This document shows, one piece after another, positions 1 to 8,559 of a DNA stretch of 64,000 nt (positions are counted from its first letter, which is position 1; each line of letters starts with the position of its first letter). The stretch comes from Promicromonospora umidemergens (GTDB lineage Bacteria > Actinomycetota > Actinomycetes > Actinomycetales > Cellulomonadaceae). The translations under genes were made by a program, and so were the position numbers. The notes under the pieces were generated by a model. That model saw only the letters and a list, made by a program, of their open reading frames with translations. It was not told the origin of the DNA and did not search any database. The stretch spans positions 62,001-126,000 of the forward strand of contig NZ_JAMTCT010000018.1 of the NCBI RefSeq assembly GCF_024171995.1, read 5' to 3'.

Positions 1-413
1 GCGCGGTATCGACCGCGTCGGGCGTTGGTACTCACCGATTTTCTCCAAGTCGTCGGCTGCACGAGCCCATACCGAACCAGGAATAGGGCCCGCGGTTATG
101 CCTCCCGTGGCACAACTAATCCGACGCTACATACGAGTAAGGACTTTGTCTCGATCAGATAACAGGTGTCGTGAGATATCAGACCCTGCAAAGCATGCTC
201 ACCTCATCGGCCAACCGCCCTTATGCCAGCGTTAGAGCCATTCTTAGAGCCAAAGTGGTCACACCGGCGACATTAGAAAAAGCACACCGGAGAAATGGTG
301 TGATACGCCGGTTCTCCGGCGGCGTATCACGTTTTGTCGCGGGTACGGAGCTCCCAGGCCGAGTTCGCGCCCCTGCTCAGCAGGCCGTCATCGCGCGGTG
401 GCAGTCCGGTGAC
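1..413. other. Intergenic region at left edge
   Basis: I recognise no gene here; short open frames lack a family match or ribosome site. Two perfect hairpins are visible. One at 2-17 (CGCGGT, loop ATCG, ACCGCG) may belong to a gene off the left edge. The other at 300-330 is listed separately. Confidence 0.5.
300..330 (-). terminator. Hairpin terminator downstream of SNF2 gene
   Basis: Perfect 11-bp inverted repeat, GTGATACGCCG (300-310) and CGGCGTATCAC (320-330), with a 9-nt loop. It lies about 85 bp past the stop codon of the minus-strand helicase gene. The plus-strand side is followed by GTTTTG and the minus-strand side by a mixed sequence containing TTT, so it may act in both directions. 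Confidence 0.5.
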
Positions 414-2576
414 TCAGGCGATGCCTTCGGCGGCGAGCGCGTCGGTGAGGAGCGTGACGAGAGCTTCGAGCTGGACGTCGGTGGATGACGCGACGTCCTC
501 GTCACCCGCCCCGTCCAGTGCCCTGGCGGCCAGCCCGGCCTTGCTGTCGATCAGCTCCGCGATGGTGGAGTCGATGGTCTGGGCGGCGATGATCCGCCAC
601 GCGGTGACGGGTTCTGCCTGGCCGATCCGGTGGATCCGGTCGATCGCCTGGGTCTGCTCGGCGTGGGTCCAGGACAGCTCGGCCAGCACCAGGTTGGAGG
701 CGACCTGGAGGTTCAGCCCCACTCCGGCGGCCGTCAGGGAGCAGACAGCTATCGACACGTCGGGGTCGCCCGTGAACGCGGCGATGTTCTTCTCGCGCGT
801 CTTCGGCGTCTGGTCGCCGCGGATCGAGGCGTAGCCGATGCCGCGGTCGGCGAAGGTCTTCTCGGCCTGATCCATCACGTCGACGTGCTTGGCGAAGAAC
901 ACCACCTTGCCGACGTTGCGGGCGAGCTGCGCGGCGTAGTCGGCGGCCAGCCCGGCCTTGGCCTGGCCGATGCGGCGGACCATGCTGAACACGTTCTCGC
1001 CGTCGGCCCGCGAGCTCGAGTCCTTGAGCTCTGCCGCCGCGACGCGGCGCGCGAGCTCCAGGTCGATCTCGCCCTCGACGCCGTCGCTCGCGACGGAGCT
1101 CTCGGCGCGCGCCTGCACGGCGGACCGGTAGCGGCTCACCAGGCGCTCGGCGAGCGCGGTCTCAGCGGCACGGATCGAACGGCCCGCCGCGCCGTCGAGC
1201 TCGACCGGCAGGTCCGCCACCCGGCGGGCGGGGATGTCGGCGACGACGTCGGCCTTGCGGCGGCGCACGATGCCCATGTCGATGACGCTGGTCCTGGCCG
1301 CGGCGTAGAACCCGGGGTCGGCAGGAGTGAGCTCGGTGCTCTCGAGGGCGGTCAGCAGCGCGGCGAGCGGCTTCGTGTCGTCGATCCAGCCGAGGAACTG
1401 CCAGATCGCCCGGAAGTCCTCGATGTCGTTGATCAGCGGGGTGCCGGTGAGCGCCATCAGGAGCGGCCGGGCGGTCCGGGCGCGGATCCGCTCGGAGACG
1501 GCAAGCACGTGCTGGGAGCGCTGGGAGCCCTTGTTCTTGATGAAGTGCGCCTCGTCGACGACCATGCCGCGGAAACCCAGGTCGCCCAGCCAGCCGACGT
1601 GCCGGTCCAGGAGCTCGTAGTTCACGATCACGACGTCCGCGAACCCGTCGATCCGCTCGCCGTCGCCATGGACCACCGTCGCCCGGCGCTGCGGCGTCCA
1701 CATCCCGACCTCGTGCGCCCAGTTCGTCTTCACCACGTTGGGCGCCACGACCAGCAGCGGGAAGGCGTCTGCCGCCTGGGCGGCGAGCAGGGCCTGGGCG
1801 GTCTTGCCGAGCCCGGGCTCGTCCGCGAGCAGGAAGGTGCGGTGCCCGCGCGCCGTGGCCTCGACGACCTGGGCCTGGTGCGGCATCAGCTCCCGGCCGT
1901 GTCGGGCGGACAGCGAGCGAGCCTCGGGCAGCGGCATGCAGGCGGGTACGCCGGCGCCGGCGTACTCGAAGGAACGGAAGAGCGGCTCGAGCAGCTCCCA
2001 GCCGGCCAGCCGGCGGACCCGCGGGGCCACCCGCTCGGCCGCGGCCTCGAAGTCCGGGGCGAGGAACGGGTTCGCCAGCTGGCGGGAGATCACCGAGCGG
2101 GGCACCACCCGCTTCTCGGCCCCGGGCGCCGGCGCGGCCGGCGGGGCAGGCGGGGGCTCCTCGGGCGGCTCCAGCCCGCCTGCGCGCATCATGGTCGCCT
2201 TGAAGGCGCGTGCCGCGTCGGAGACCTTGGCGTCCTCTGCGAGCAGCTCGAGGAGCGAGGTGTCCCGGGCAGCGATCCTCGCCAGCAGCGTCGCAACCTC
2301 GTCGAGCCGCTTGAGCTGCTGGTTTCGCTTGGAGTCGGTCAGGGCGCCGTCGGCCTTGGCCCGGGCCCGTTCCTCCCGCATGAGCAGCGCGACGACCTGG
2401 AACTTCGTGCGGACCGCCGGACGCGTCGGCGGTCTCCGCACTGCGCCGTCGACCTCACGGGCGACCTCCGCGAGCACCGGGATCATCCCTTGCTCGGCGG
2501 GCCGCTGAGGGCGGCGGCGCTGGCCGCCGGATCCGGTTCGCGTGCGACCGGACCGGCGTTGGCCTGGTGGTGCCAC
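414..2576 (-). CDS. SNF2-family DEAD/DEAH helicase-like ATPase
   Basis: 720-aa protein with the two RecA-like lobes of SNF2 ATPases, which translocate on double-stranded DNA and remodel DNA-protein complexes. Visible motifs are Walker A DEPGLGKT (about residue 250), DEAH box VVDEAH (about 341), TGTPLIND (about 378), and in lobe 2 AAGVGLNLQ (about 615) and DRIHRIGQ (about 646). The first 190 residues are charged, Pro-rich and unassigned. The GTG start is chosen because AAGGAG lies 5 nt upstream. Neighbours share no obvious function and there is no methylase or nuclease gene beside it, so a defence role is not supported. The closest described relatives by motif are SMARCAL1/HepA-like helicases. 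Confidence 0.85.
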   Translation of the reverse strand: MAPPGQRRSGRTRTGSGGQRRRPQRPAEQGMIPVLAEVAREVDGAVRRPPTRPAVRTKFQVVALLMREERARAKADGALTDSKRNQQLKRLDEVATLLARIAARDTSLLELLAEDAKVSDAARAFKATMMRAGGLEPPEEPPPAPPAAPAPGAEKRVVPRSVISRQLANPFLAPDFEAAAERVAPRVRRLAGWELLEPLFRSFEYAGAGVPACMPLPEARSLSARHGRELMPHQAQVVEATARGHRTFLLADEPGLGKTAQALLAAQAADAFPLLVVAPNVVKTNWAHEVGMWTPQRRATVVHGDGERIDGFADVVIVNYELLDRHVGWLGDLGFRGMVVDEAHFIKNKGSQRSQHVLAVSERIRARTARPLLMALTGTPLINDIEDFRAIWQFLGWIDDTKPLAALLTALESTELTPADPGFYAAARTSVIDMGIVRRRKADVVADIPARRVADLPVELDGAAGRSIRAAETALAERLVSRYRSAVQARAESSVASDGVEGEIDLELARRVAAAELKDSSSRADGENVFSMVRRIGQAKAGLAADYAAQLARNVGKVVFFAKHVDVMDQAEKTFADRGIGYASIRGDQTPKTREKNIAAFTGDPDVSIAVCSLTAAGVGLNLQVASNLVLAELSWTHAEQTQAIDRIHRIGQAEPVTAWRIIAAQTIDSTIAELIDSKAGLAARALDGAGDEDVASSTDVQLEALVTLLTDALAAEGIA

Positions 2577-2888
2577 ATCTGCTCCTTCACTACATACGTA
2601 CCGCGATGCGGCGCTGCTCGCCGTGCCACGCCCGCGCGGACAGGACTTGGTCGGACGTCGGACAACCGGCCCACGAGGAGGCAGGTAGCCCGGGCCAGGA
2701 TGCTCCGATCGGCCGCCAGGTCACCACGCAGCGTCTCGCCTGCGCCGGCCGCGGGCCCTCGCTCACGCCGATGGTGACACGCCACCGGGTGTCTTGGTGA
2801 ATCACCGTGGGGCATGGTCGTGGCCTGGTTGATCGCCCCAGAACTCGGAGTCTACCGCCGGACGACCCGCCGAAGGGCTCGCTCAAGG
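2577..2888. other. Intergenic spacer
   Basis: 312 bp between the GT2 gene end and the SNF2 gene start, both on the minus strand. It must carry the SNF2 promoter. I see no gene, strong hairpin or repeat in it. Confidence 0.4.
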
Positions 2889-3623
2889 CTATCGGTGCTG
2901 CAGCCAACGCTCCCACGGAGGCGAGACCTGCCAGTTGACCCGCAGGGTGTGCCACGCGCGGTCGAGCCGCCGACGTCGTTGGTGCCGCCCGCGCAGGCTG
3001 CGCGCGGACACGCCCACCCGCCACGAGCGGTCGAGCCGGATGCGCCGGCGAGCGCCGAGCCGGAACGCCAGGTCGAGGTCGTCGTGCACCTCGGCGTCCT
3101 CGCGCGCGACGTCGCGACGCACGGCCCGCCAGGCGCTGGAGCGCAGCGCCATGCACGAGCCCCACAGGGCGGTGTGCCCCAGCGCGAGGTGTCCGAGCAC
3201 GTAGTACGCCCCCAGGTAGACCACGGCCACAGCGGTCCGCAGGCCCCGCGGCGCGTCATAGAAGCTGCCGGTCCCCGTGAGCGCGTCGAGCCCCGGGTCG
3301 GCGGACATCCGCTCCACGACCGTCTGCACCCACCGCGGGCCGGGCCGGGAGTCGGCATCGAGCCGCGCGATGACAGCACCCTTCGCGGCGTCGTACCCGG
3401 TCGCCGCGGCCGCGGGGATCCCGACGCTGGGTTCGTCGACGACCACCGCGCCCCAGCGGTGCGCCACCGCCGCGGATGCGTCGGTCGAGGCGTTGTCGAC
3501 CACGACGATCTCCAGCGGGGCCACGGTCTGGCGGGCAAGCAGGGACAGGCACACGTCCAACGCCTGCGCGTCGTCGCGGACCGGGACGACCACGGACACC
3601 GTCGGCGCGAGGTCAGGCGTCAC
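2889..3623 (-). CDS. Glycosyltransferase family 2, CrtX-like candidate
   Basis: About 244 aa with a GT-A fold nucleotide-sugar domain: VSVVVPVRDDAQAL near the N-terminus, VVVDNASTDAS, and the metal-binding DxD-like ARLDADSRPGP. The GTG at 3623 is preferred because GGAGG sits 8 nt upstream; it overlaps the previous stop by 11 nt, suggesting translational coupling. It is the last gene of the regulator - membrane protein - GT2 unit divergent from the MMPL transporter. C50 carotenoid clusters of Micrococcus and Corynebacterium contain a GT2-type glucosyltransferase, CrtX, that glucosylates the hydroxylated ends. That role is inferred here from position; a general polyprenyl or lipid glycosyltransferase is the alternative. 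Confidence 0.7.
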   Translation of the reverse strand: MTPDLAPTVSVVVPVRDDAQALDVCLSLLARQTVAPLEIVVVDNASTDASAAVAHRWGAVVVDEPSVGIPAAAATGYDAAKGAVIARLDADSRPGPRWVQTVVERMSADPGLDALTGTGSFYDAPRGLRTAVAVVYLGAYYVLGHLALGHTALWGSCMALRSSAWRAVRRDVAREDAEVHDDLDLAFRLGARRRIRLDRSWRVGVSARSLRGRHQRRRRLDRAWHTLRVNWQVSPPWERWLQHR

Positions 3624-4167
3624 GACCGAGCCTCCACGCCGGGTCCCGGACCGCGAGGACGACTCCGGTGAGCATCGCACCGAACAGGCCGAACGCCAGG
3701 TCGGCGATGGTGTCCGTGTATCCGACGTCGATACCTTCGTCGAGATAGGTGTGCCCGACCCACTCCCCCAGCTCCCACACGATCGCGCTCAGTGCGCCGA
3801 CTCCCATGGTCGTCGCTGCCAGGCCGACCCTCGCTCGCCCGGGAAGCGCACCGGCCTCCAGCGCCTGCCCGCGGACCATGATGATGACACCGACGGCTGC
3901 GACGAGGCCCGTGCACACCGCGTGCACGAGGAGATCGAGCCATGGCACGGCCTCGTACCACCCGAGCTGAGAAGCCCACGCCGCCAGCAAGAGGCTCGAA
4001 CCGAAGCAGAGGTCGAGGGCTGTCGGCAGGCCAAGGAACCGCGGGACGAGGACCCCGCCAAGCACGAGCAAGAACAACGCGCCCGCGACGCCTCCGAGAG
4101 CCACGATGCCGACGGCGAGACTGCCCACCGCAGCGGCACGCACCACGTCGCCAGGCACGAGGCTCAC
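3613..4167 (-). CDS. DUF2238/YjdF-like integral membrane protein
   Basis: 184 aa, strongly hydrophobic, with five or so predicted membrane helices. The segment VWELGEWVGHTYLDEGID, followed by GYTDTIADL, resembles the acidic signature of DUF2238 (YjdF) membrane proteins, whose activity is unknown. GTG start overlapping the upstream regulator stop in a GTGA. It is cotranscribed with a CrtR-like regulator and a GT2 next to carotenoid genes. A role in locating or modifying carotenoids in the membrane is inference only. Confidence 0.65.
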   Translation of the reverse strand: MSLVPGDVVRAAAVGSLAVGIVALGGVAGALFLLVLGGVLVPRFLGLPTALDLCFGSSLLLAAWASQLGWYEAVPWLDLLVHAVCTGLVAAVGVIIMVRGQALEAGALPGRARVGLAATTMGVGALSAIVWELGEWVGHTYLDEGIDVGYTDTIADLAFGLFGAMLTGVVLAVRDPAWRLGRDA

Positions 4168-4721
4168 GTCTGCTCCTCGTCCGTGCCTGGACCTGCGAGG
4201 TCATGGAGAAAGCGGGTGACGACCTCCCGCTCCTGCGCGGTCAGGCGGGCGGCCGCGGTGAACCGGCGGGCGTGGCTGCGGCCGACCGTCTCGCGCGCCG
4301 CACGCCGTGTGTCCTCGGTGACCTCGATCGCGAGGCTGCGCCGGTCGGAGGGATGTGGAGACCGCAGCACGTGGCCGCCCGCCGCCAGCCGGTCGATCAG
4401 CTTCGTGGTCGACGCCGTCGTGATGCCCAGGTGCTCGGCGATCGCGCCCGGTGTCACGACGCGCCCGTGGCTCTGCATCGCGATGATGTAGCGCAGCGCC
4501 CGCATGTCGGTCTCACCGAGCTTCATGTAGCGCCGGGAGACCACGCTCATCCGGCGTTCGGTCTCACGCCAGGCACGCAACGCCTCCAGGACGCGCACCA
4601 CCTCATCGACGTCCCGGTCATCCATGCCCGAGCGGTGCACGATCTCCTGGTCGGGGTCCATCACCCGAGGGTCCATCATCGACGGCTCGGCATCGTCGCG
4701 CGCTGCAGGTTCGGGATCCAC
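4164..4721 (-). CDS. crtR: MarR-family regulator, CrtR-like (copy 1)
   Basis: 185-aa winged-helix MarR protein with LGETDMRALRYIIA, recognition region IAEHLGITTASTTKLIDRL and wing SPHPSDRRS. It is very similar along its length to the second copy at 7010-7570. In Corynebacterium glutamicum, MarR-type CrtR represses a crt operon that includes an RND/MMPL transporter gene and responds to GGPP. Here it is likewise divergent from an MMPL gene, with palindrome TAGCC-A-GGCTA in between. The GTG start is taken at 4721; a start at the ATG of residue 15, conserved in both copies, is also possible. Target and ligand are inferred from the family. Confidence 0.8.
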   Translation of the reverse strand: MDPEPAARDDAEPSMMDPRVMDPDQEIVHRSGMDDRDVDEVVRVLEALRAWRETERRMSVVSRRYMKLGETDMRALRYIIAMQSHGRVVTPGAIAEHLGITTASTTKLIDRLAAGGHVLRSPHPSDRRSLAIEVTEDTRRAARETVGRSHARRFTAAARLTAQEREVVTRFLHDLAGPGTDEEQT

Positions 4722-4765
4722 ACCCAGATTTTACCGCTCGGCAAATCCCGTCCTATGCTTGAATA

Positions 4766-4776
4766 TAGCCAGGCTA
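4766..4776. promoter_or_regulatory. CrtR operator, copy 1
   Basis: Perfect palindrome TAGCC-A-GGCTA in the divergent space between regulator copy 1 and the MMPL gene. It overlaps TATAGC, a plausible -10 box for the MMPL direction, and TATATT reading the other way, so binding could block both promoters. Its centre lies 50 bp from the regulator start, the same distance as in copy 2. Confidence 0.75.
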
Positions 4777-4823
4777 ACGAAATCAGGAACGTGCCGAGCG
4801 GCGAAGCGACCCGGAAGCGGAGC

Positions 4824-4857
4824 TTCGAACGACAAGACCTTTCGAACGACAACACCT
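4824..4857 (+). repeat. 17-bp tandem repeat in MMPL leader
   Basis: Two adjacent copies of TTCGAACGACAASACCT (4824-4840 and 4841-4857) differ at one base. They end at the Shine-Dalgarno GGAGG (4858-4862) of the MMPL gene. This could be replication slippage or a leader element; the crtB leader lacks it. Confidence 0.7.
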
Positions 4858-4871
4858 GGAGGACCTCGCAC

Positions 4872-7013
4872 ATGAGCTCGCGCGTGCCACGCTGGCTGCG
4901 TGTCCTGCTGCCTGCCGCCCTGATCCTGGTCTGGGTCGCGGCGGCCGGGCTCGGCGGGCCGCTGTTCGGGCGGATCGACGAGGTCTCGTCCAACGACCGC
5001 ACGGCATACCTGCCCACCACGGCCGAGGCCACCGAGGTGCAGGAACGGCTCGACGGCTTCACCGAGGGCGATGCGGTTCCCGCGGTCGTGGTCTTCGTCT
5101 CGCAGGACGACCTGACCGCTGACGACCTGAGCGCCATCGGCGACCGGCTGGCAGAGGCCGGCGAGCTCGACACGGTGGACGGCGACGTCTCCCCCGTGAT
5201 CCCGTCCGACGACGGCGTCGCAGCGCAGGCCTTCGTCCCGCTGTCCGGCTCGGCCGACCTCGGCGAGGCGACCACAGCACTGCGTGACGCCCTGACGGTC
5301 GACCTTCCCGACGGTATCGACGTGTACATCACGGGTCCCGCAGGACTGTCCAGCGACCTCGGGACCGCCTTCGCGGGGATCGACGGCCTCCTGCTGGGAG
5401 TAGCTCTCGCCGCGGTGCTGGTCATTCTCGTCATCGTCTACCGTTCGTTGCTTCTCCCGCTCGCCGTGCTCGCGACCAGCATGTTCGCCCTGTGCGCGGC
5501 CCTGCTGGTCGTCTGGAACCTGGCGAACCAGGGGGTGCTGCTGCTCAGCGGACAGACTCAGGGCATCTTGTTCATCCTCGTCATCGGAGCGGCGACCGAC
5601 TACGCCCTGCTGTATGTGGCCCGCTACCGCGAGGAGCTGGTGCACACGCCCGCCCGGTGGACCGCCACCCGGCGCGCGCTGCGGGGCTCGTTCGAGCCGA
5701 TCCTGGCCTCGGGTGGAACGGTCATCGTCGGGCTGCTCTGTCTGCTGCTCAGCGAGCTGCGCTCCAACAGCACCCTCGGACCGGTCGCGGCGATCGGTAT
5801 CGCGTTCGCGATGCTCGCGGCGCTCACCCTGCTCCCGGCGCTGCTGCTGGCCATGGGCCGCGCCGCGTTCTGGCCGCGGCGCCCGCTGTACGACCCCGCC
5901 GCCGCCCGGGCCGGTGGCGAAGCTGGTGGCCTGTGGGGCCGGGTCGCACGTCTGGTGCGCGCCAGGCCGCGCGTCACCTGGATCACCACGGCGCTCGTGC
6001 TCGCCGTCGGCTGCGTGGGCGTGACCCAGCTCCAGGCCTCCGGCGTACCGCAGTCGGAGCTCGTGCTCGGAGCCTCCGAGGCACGCACCGGACAGGAACG
6101 GCTGGCCGACCACTTCCCAGCAGGCTCCGGGAGCCCCGCCTATGTCATGGCACCCCAGGAGAACCTGCAGGACGCCGCCGACGTCCTGCTGGACGAGGAC
6201 GGGATCGCGTCGGTCGCGGTCACCGCGGACACCCCGGCCGGCACGGCCCCGGTCACCGGGGACGGCATAGAGGCCTTCGGCCCGCCCGGTACCCCGGCAC
6301 CCGAGCCCGTCGTGTCCGAGGGGGAGGTACTGCTCCAGGCCACCCTGTCCGACGCCGCCGACTCCGCTGCCGCGGAAGAGACCATCCGCGATCTGCGCGC
6401 CGGCTACGCCGACGCCGTTCCCGAGGCCATCGTCGGGGGTGTGTCCGCAACGGATCTCGACACGAACGACGCATCGATCCGCGACCGCACCGTCATCGTG
6501 CCGGTCGTCCTGGTCGTCATCCTGCTGATCCTCATGCTCCTGCTGCGCGCTGTCCTCGCGCCCGTGCTCCTGATCCTCACCACCGTGCTGTCGTTCGGCA
6601 CGGCGATGGGAGTGGCCGCGCTGGTGTTCAACGACGTGCTCGGCTTCCCTGGCGCCGATCCTGCCGTGCCGCTGTTCGGGTTCGTGTTCCTCGTCGCGCT
6701 CGGCATCGACTACAACATCTTCCTCATGACGCGGGTACGGGAGGAGTCGGCAGCGCACGGCACCCGGGAGGGCGTGCTGCGCGGGCTGAGACTGACCGGC
6801 GGCATCATCACGTCGGCGGGCCTGGTGCTCGCCGCCACCTTCACCGCACTGGCGGTCATCCCGGTACTGTTCCTCGTGCAGCTCGCCTTCATCGTCGCGT
6901 TCGGCGTGCTGCTCGACACCTTCGTCGTCCGGTCGCTGCTCGTTCCGGCACTCTCCTACGACGTCGGCCGGGCGATCTGGTGGCCGTCCAAGCTCGCTCG
7001 CGGGCGCCGCTAG
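4872..7013 (+). CDS. MMPL/RND-family transporter of carotenoid locus
   Basis: 713-aa inner-membrane protein of the MMPL superfamily, with two repeats of an N-terminal helix, a soluble loop and a helix bundle. Helix 1 starts at about residue 11. The bundles are at about 175-340 and 540-700, with the Asp-Tyr motifs GAATDYALLYVARYREE and LGIDYNIFLMTRVREE typical of proton-coupled MMPL proteins. ATG 4872 is chosen for GGAGG 9 nt upstream and the immediate membrane anchor; the open frame extends far upstream but without homology. An MMPL gene (cg0722) sits inside the C. glutamicum crt operon, so export or placement of a carotenoid, or of its lipid precursors, is plausible. It ends tail-to-tail with crtR copy 2. 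Confidence 0.85.
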   Translation: MSSRVPRWLRVLLPAALILVWVAAAGLGGPLFGRIDEVSSNDRTAYLPTTAEATEVQERLDGFTEGDAVPAVVVFVSQDDLTADDLSAIGDRLAEAGELDTVDGDVSPVIPSDDGVAAQAFVPLSGSADLGEATTALRDALTVDLPDGIDVYITGPAGLSSDLGTAFAGIDGLLLGVALAAVLVILVIVYRSLLLPLAVLATSMFALCAALLVVWNLANQGVLLLSGQTQGILFILVIGAATDYALLYVARYREELVHTPARWTATRRALRGSFEPILASGGTVIVGLLCLLLSELRSNSTLGPVAAIGIAFAMLAALTLLPALLLAMGRAAFWPRRPLYDPAAARAGGEAGGLWGRVARLVRARPRVTWITTALVLAVGCVGVTQLQASGVPQSELVLGASEARTGQERLADHFPAGSGSPAYVMAPQENLQDAADVLLDEDGIASVAVTADTPAGTAPVTGDGIEAFGPPGTPAPEPVVSEGEVLLQATLSDAADSAAAEETIRDLRAGYADAVPEAIVGGVSATDLDTNDASIRDRTVIVPVVLVVILLILMLLLRAVLAPVLLILTTVLSFGTAMGVAALVFNDVLGFPGADPAVPLFGFVFLVALGIDYNIFLMTRVREESAAHGTREGVLRGLRLTGGIITSAGLVLAATFTALAVIPVLFLVQLAFIVAFGVLLDTFVVRSLLVPALSYDVGRAIWWPSKLARGRR

Positions 7014-7570
7014 GACCCGTCGCCGGTGTCCTCACCCGGGGCGGCCAGGTCATCGAGGAACCGGGTGACGATCTCTCTCTCCTGCGAGGTCAGCCGCGCG
7101 GCGGCGTCGAACCGGTGAGCGTGCCTACGGCCGACGGTCTCATAGGTGACGCGCGCGGTCTCCTCGGTCACCTCGACGGCGACGCTGCGTCGGTCCGACG
7201 GGTGCGGGAGCCTGCGGACGTGGTCGCTCTCGGCCAGCCGGTCCAGCAGCTTGGTGGTCGAGGCGGACGAGATACCGAGGTGGGCGGCGATGGCACCCGG
7301 CGTCGCCAGGCGACCCTGGTTGCGCAGTGCGATGATGAAACGCAGAGCACGCATATCGGTCTCGCCCAGCTTCATACAGCGCCGCGAGGCCTCGCTCGCA
7401 CGACGCTCGGTCTCGCGCCAGCGCCGCAGCCCTTCCAACAGGCGCACCACCTGGTCGACATCGTGTTCCGCGAGACCAGCCCGGCTCACCATCTCCTGGC
7501 CGGGATCCAGCACGCGCGGGTCCAGCATCGACGGTTCGACAGACCCGCCCGACCCCTGTTCATGGACCAC
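7010..7570 (-). CDS. crtR: MarR-family regulator, CrtR-like (copy 2)
   Basis: 186 aa, clear paralogue of the protein at 4164-4721: shared EPSMxDPRV near the N-terminus, LGETDMRALRFIIA, helix region IAAHLGISSASTTKLLDRL, wing LPHPSDRRS and C-terminal TSQEREIVTRFLDDL. It is divergent from crtB with palindrome TAGCC-C-GGCTA between them. Its stop and that of the MMPL gene overlap within one CTAG, so the two genes converge with no room for a terminator. By family knowledge it should repress crtB and itself until an isoprenoid signal such as GGPP accumulates; that is inference. Confidence 0.8.
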   Translation of the reverse strand: MVHEQGSGGSVEPSMLDPRVLDPGQEMVSRAGLAEHDVDQVVRLLEGLRRWRETERRASEASRRCMKLGETDMRALRFIIALRNQGRLATPGAIAAHLGISSASTTKLLDRLAESDHVRRLPHPSDRRSVAVEVTEETARVTYETVGRRHAHRFDAAARLTSQEREIVTRFLDDLAAPGEDTGDGS

Positions 7571-7614
7571 GGCCAGATCCTAACCTTGCGGCCAATGCTT
7601 CCTGTGCTTAAATA

Positions 7615-7625
7615 TAGCCCGGCTA
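7615..7625. promoter_or_regulatory. CrtR operator, copy 2
   Basis: Perfect palindrome TAGCC-C-GGCTA, 50 bp (centre) from the regulator start as in copy 1. The flanks are also conserved (TGCTTRAATA on the left in both). It overlaps a TATAGC -10 candidate for crtB. Confidence 0.75.
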
Positions 7626-7668
7626 GCAAAAATCGACCCGAGGGGACCGGAACCGTGGAGAACGAGCT

Positions 7669-8559
7669 GTGAACCCGTCATCCTCGCTCGCGCTGTACTC
7701 CGAGACCGCTCACGTGGCTGCGGCCCGCGTCCTCGGCGCCTACTCCAGCTCGTTCAGCCTGGCCACCCGCCTGCTGCCACCCATGATGCGAGCGATGATC
7801 GAGGACGTCTACGCGCTGGTGCGCGTCGCCGACGAGGTCGTCGACGGCCCCGCGCACGAGGCGGGGCTCGCACCGGCCGAGTGTCGCAGCACCCTCGACG
7901 CCCTGGAGGAAGAGACGCTCGCGACCCTGCGCAGCGGGTTCAGCGCGAACGTCGTCGTGCATGCCTTCGCCGCCACGGCCAGCACCGTCGGCATCGGCGA
8001 GGCGCTAGTGCGTCCCTTCTTCGCCTCCATGCGCCGCGACCTCGACCCGGTCGTCTCGCTCACCGACGACGAGTACCGCACCTATGTGCACGGCTCCGCC
8101 GAGGTAGTGGGCCTGATGTGCCTGCGGGCGTTCCTGCACGAGCACCCGGTCTCCCCCGCGGTACGTGAACGGCTCGAGGAGGGCGCCCGCCGGCTGGGCG
8201 CCGCGTTCCAGAAGATCAACTTCCTGCGCGACCTCGGTGACGACGAGGTCCGCCTGGGCCGGTCCTACTTCCCCGGTATGACCCCGGACGGGTTCGACGA
8301 CGAGCACAAGGCAGTGATCGTCAAGGAGATCGACGCCGACCTGGCAGCGGCGCGCGCCGTCATCCCCCTGCTCCCACCGGGCCCACGCCGGGCCACCGCA
8401 CTGGCCGCCGGACTGTTCGCCGAGCTCAACGAGAGGCTCCGGAACACGCCCACCGCCCGGCTGCGCGGCCGGCGCGTGTCCGTGCCCACCGCCGTCAAGC
8501 TCCGCATAGTCGCCACAGCACTGGCCGGGGCGCGGGAAGGCAGGCGATGGGACACCTGA
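7669..8559 (+). CDS. crtB: Phytoene synthase
   Basis: 296 aa. Joins two GGPP molecules to 15-cis-phytoene, the first committed carotenoid step, at the cytoplasmic face of the membrane. The squalene/phytoene synthase aspartate motifs are VADEVVD (residues 53-59) and RDLGDD (about 187-192); EYRTYVHGSAEVVGLMC and QKINFLRD also fit the family. The GTG start has GGAG 8 nt upstream. First gene of crtB-I-Ye-Yf-Eb. No GGPP synthase (crtE) is encoded here, so GGPP must come from another locus, unlike the corynebacterial operon. Confidence 0.92.
   Translation: MNPSSSLALYSETAHVAAARVLGAYSSSFSLATRLLPPMMRAMIEDVYALVRVADEVVDGPAHEAGLAPAECRSTLDALEEETLATLRSGFSANVVVHAFAATASTVGIGEALVRPFFASMRRDLDPVVSLTDDEYRTYVHGSAEVVGLMCLRAFLHEHPVSPAVRERLEEGARRLGAAFQKINFLRDLGDDEVRLGRSYFPGMTPDGFDDEHKAVIVKEIDADLAAARAVIPLLPPGPRRATALAAGLFAELNERLRNTPTARLRGRRVSVPTAVKLRIVATALAGAREGRRWDT

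Noticed and set aside
414-2576. SNF2 gene as part of a DISARM-type defence system
   Set aside because: No DrmA/B/C-like, methylase or nuclease gene is adjacent.
630-2777. Long plus-strand open frame opposite the SNF2 gene
   Set aside because: It mirrors high-GC codon structure of a clear helicase gene, with no motif of its own.
3942-4871. Upstream extension of the MMPL open frame
   Set aside because: It runs antisense to the MarR and membrane genes; the ATG at 4872 has the ribosome site and the first membrane helix.
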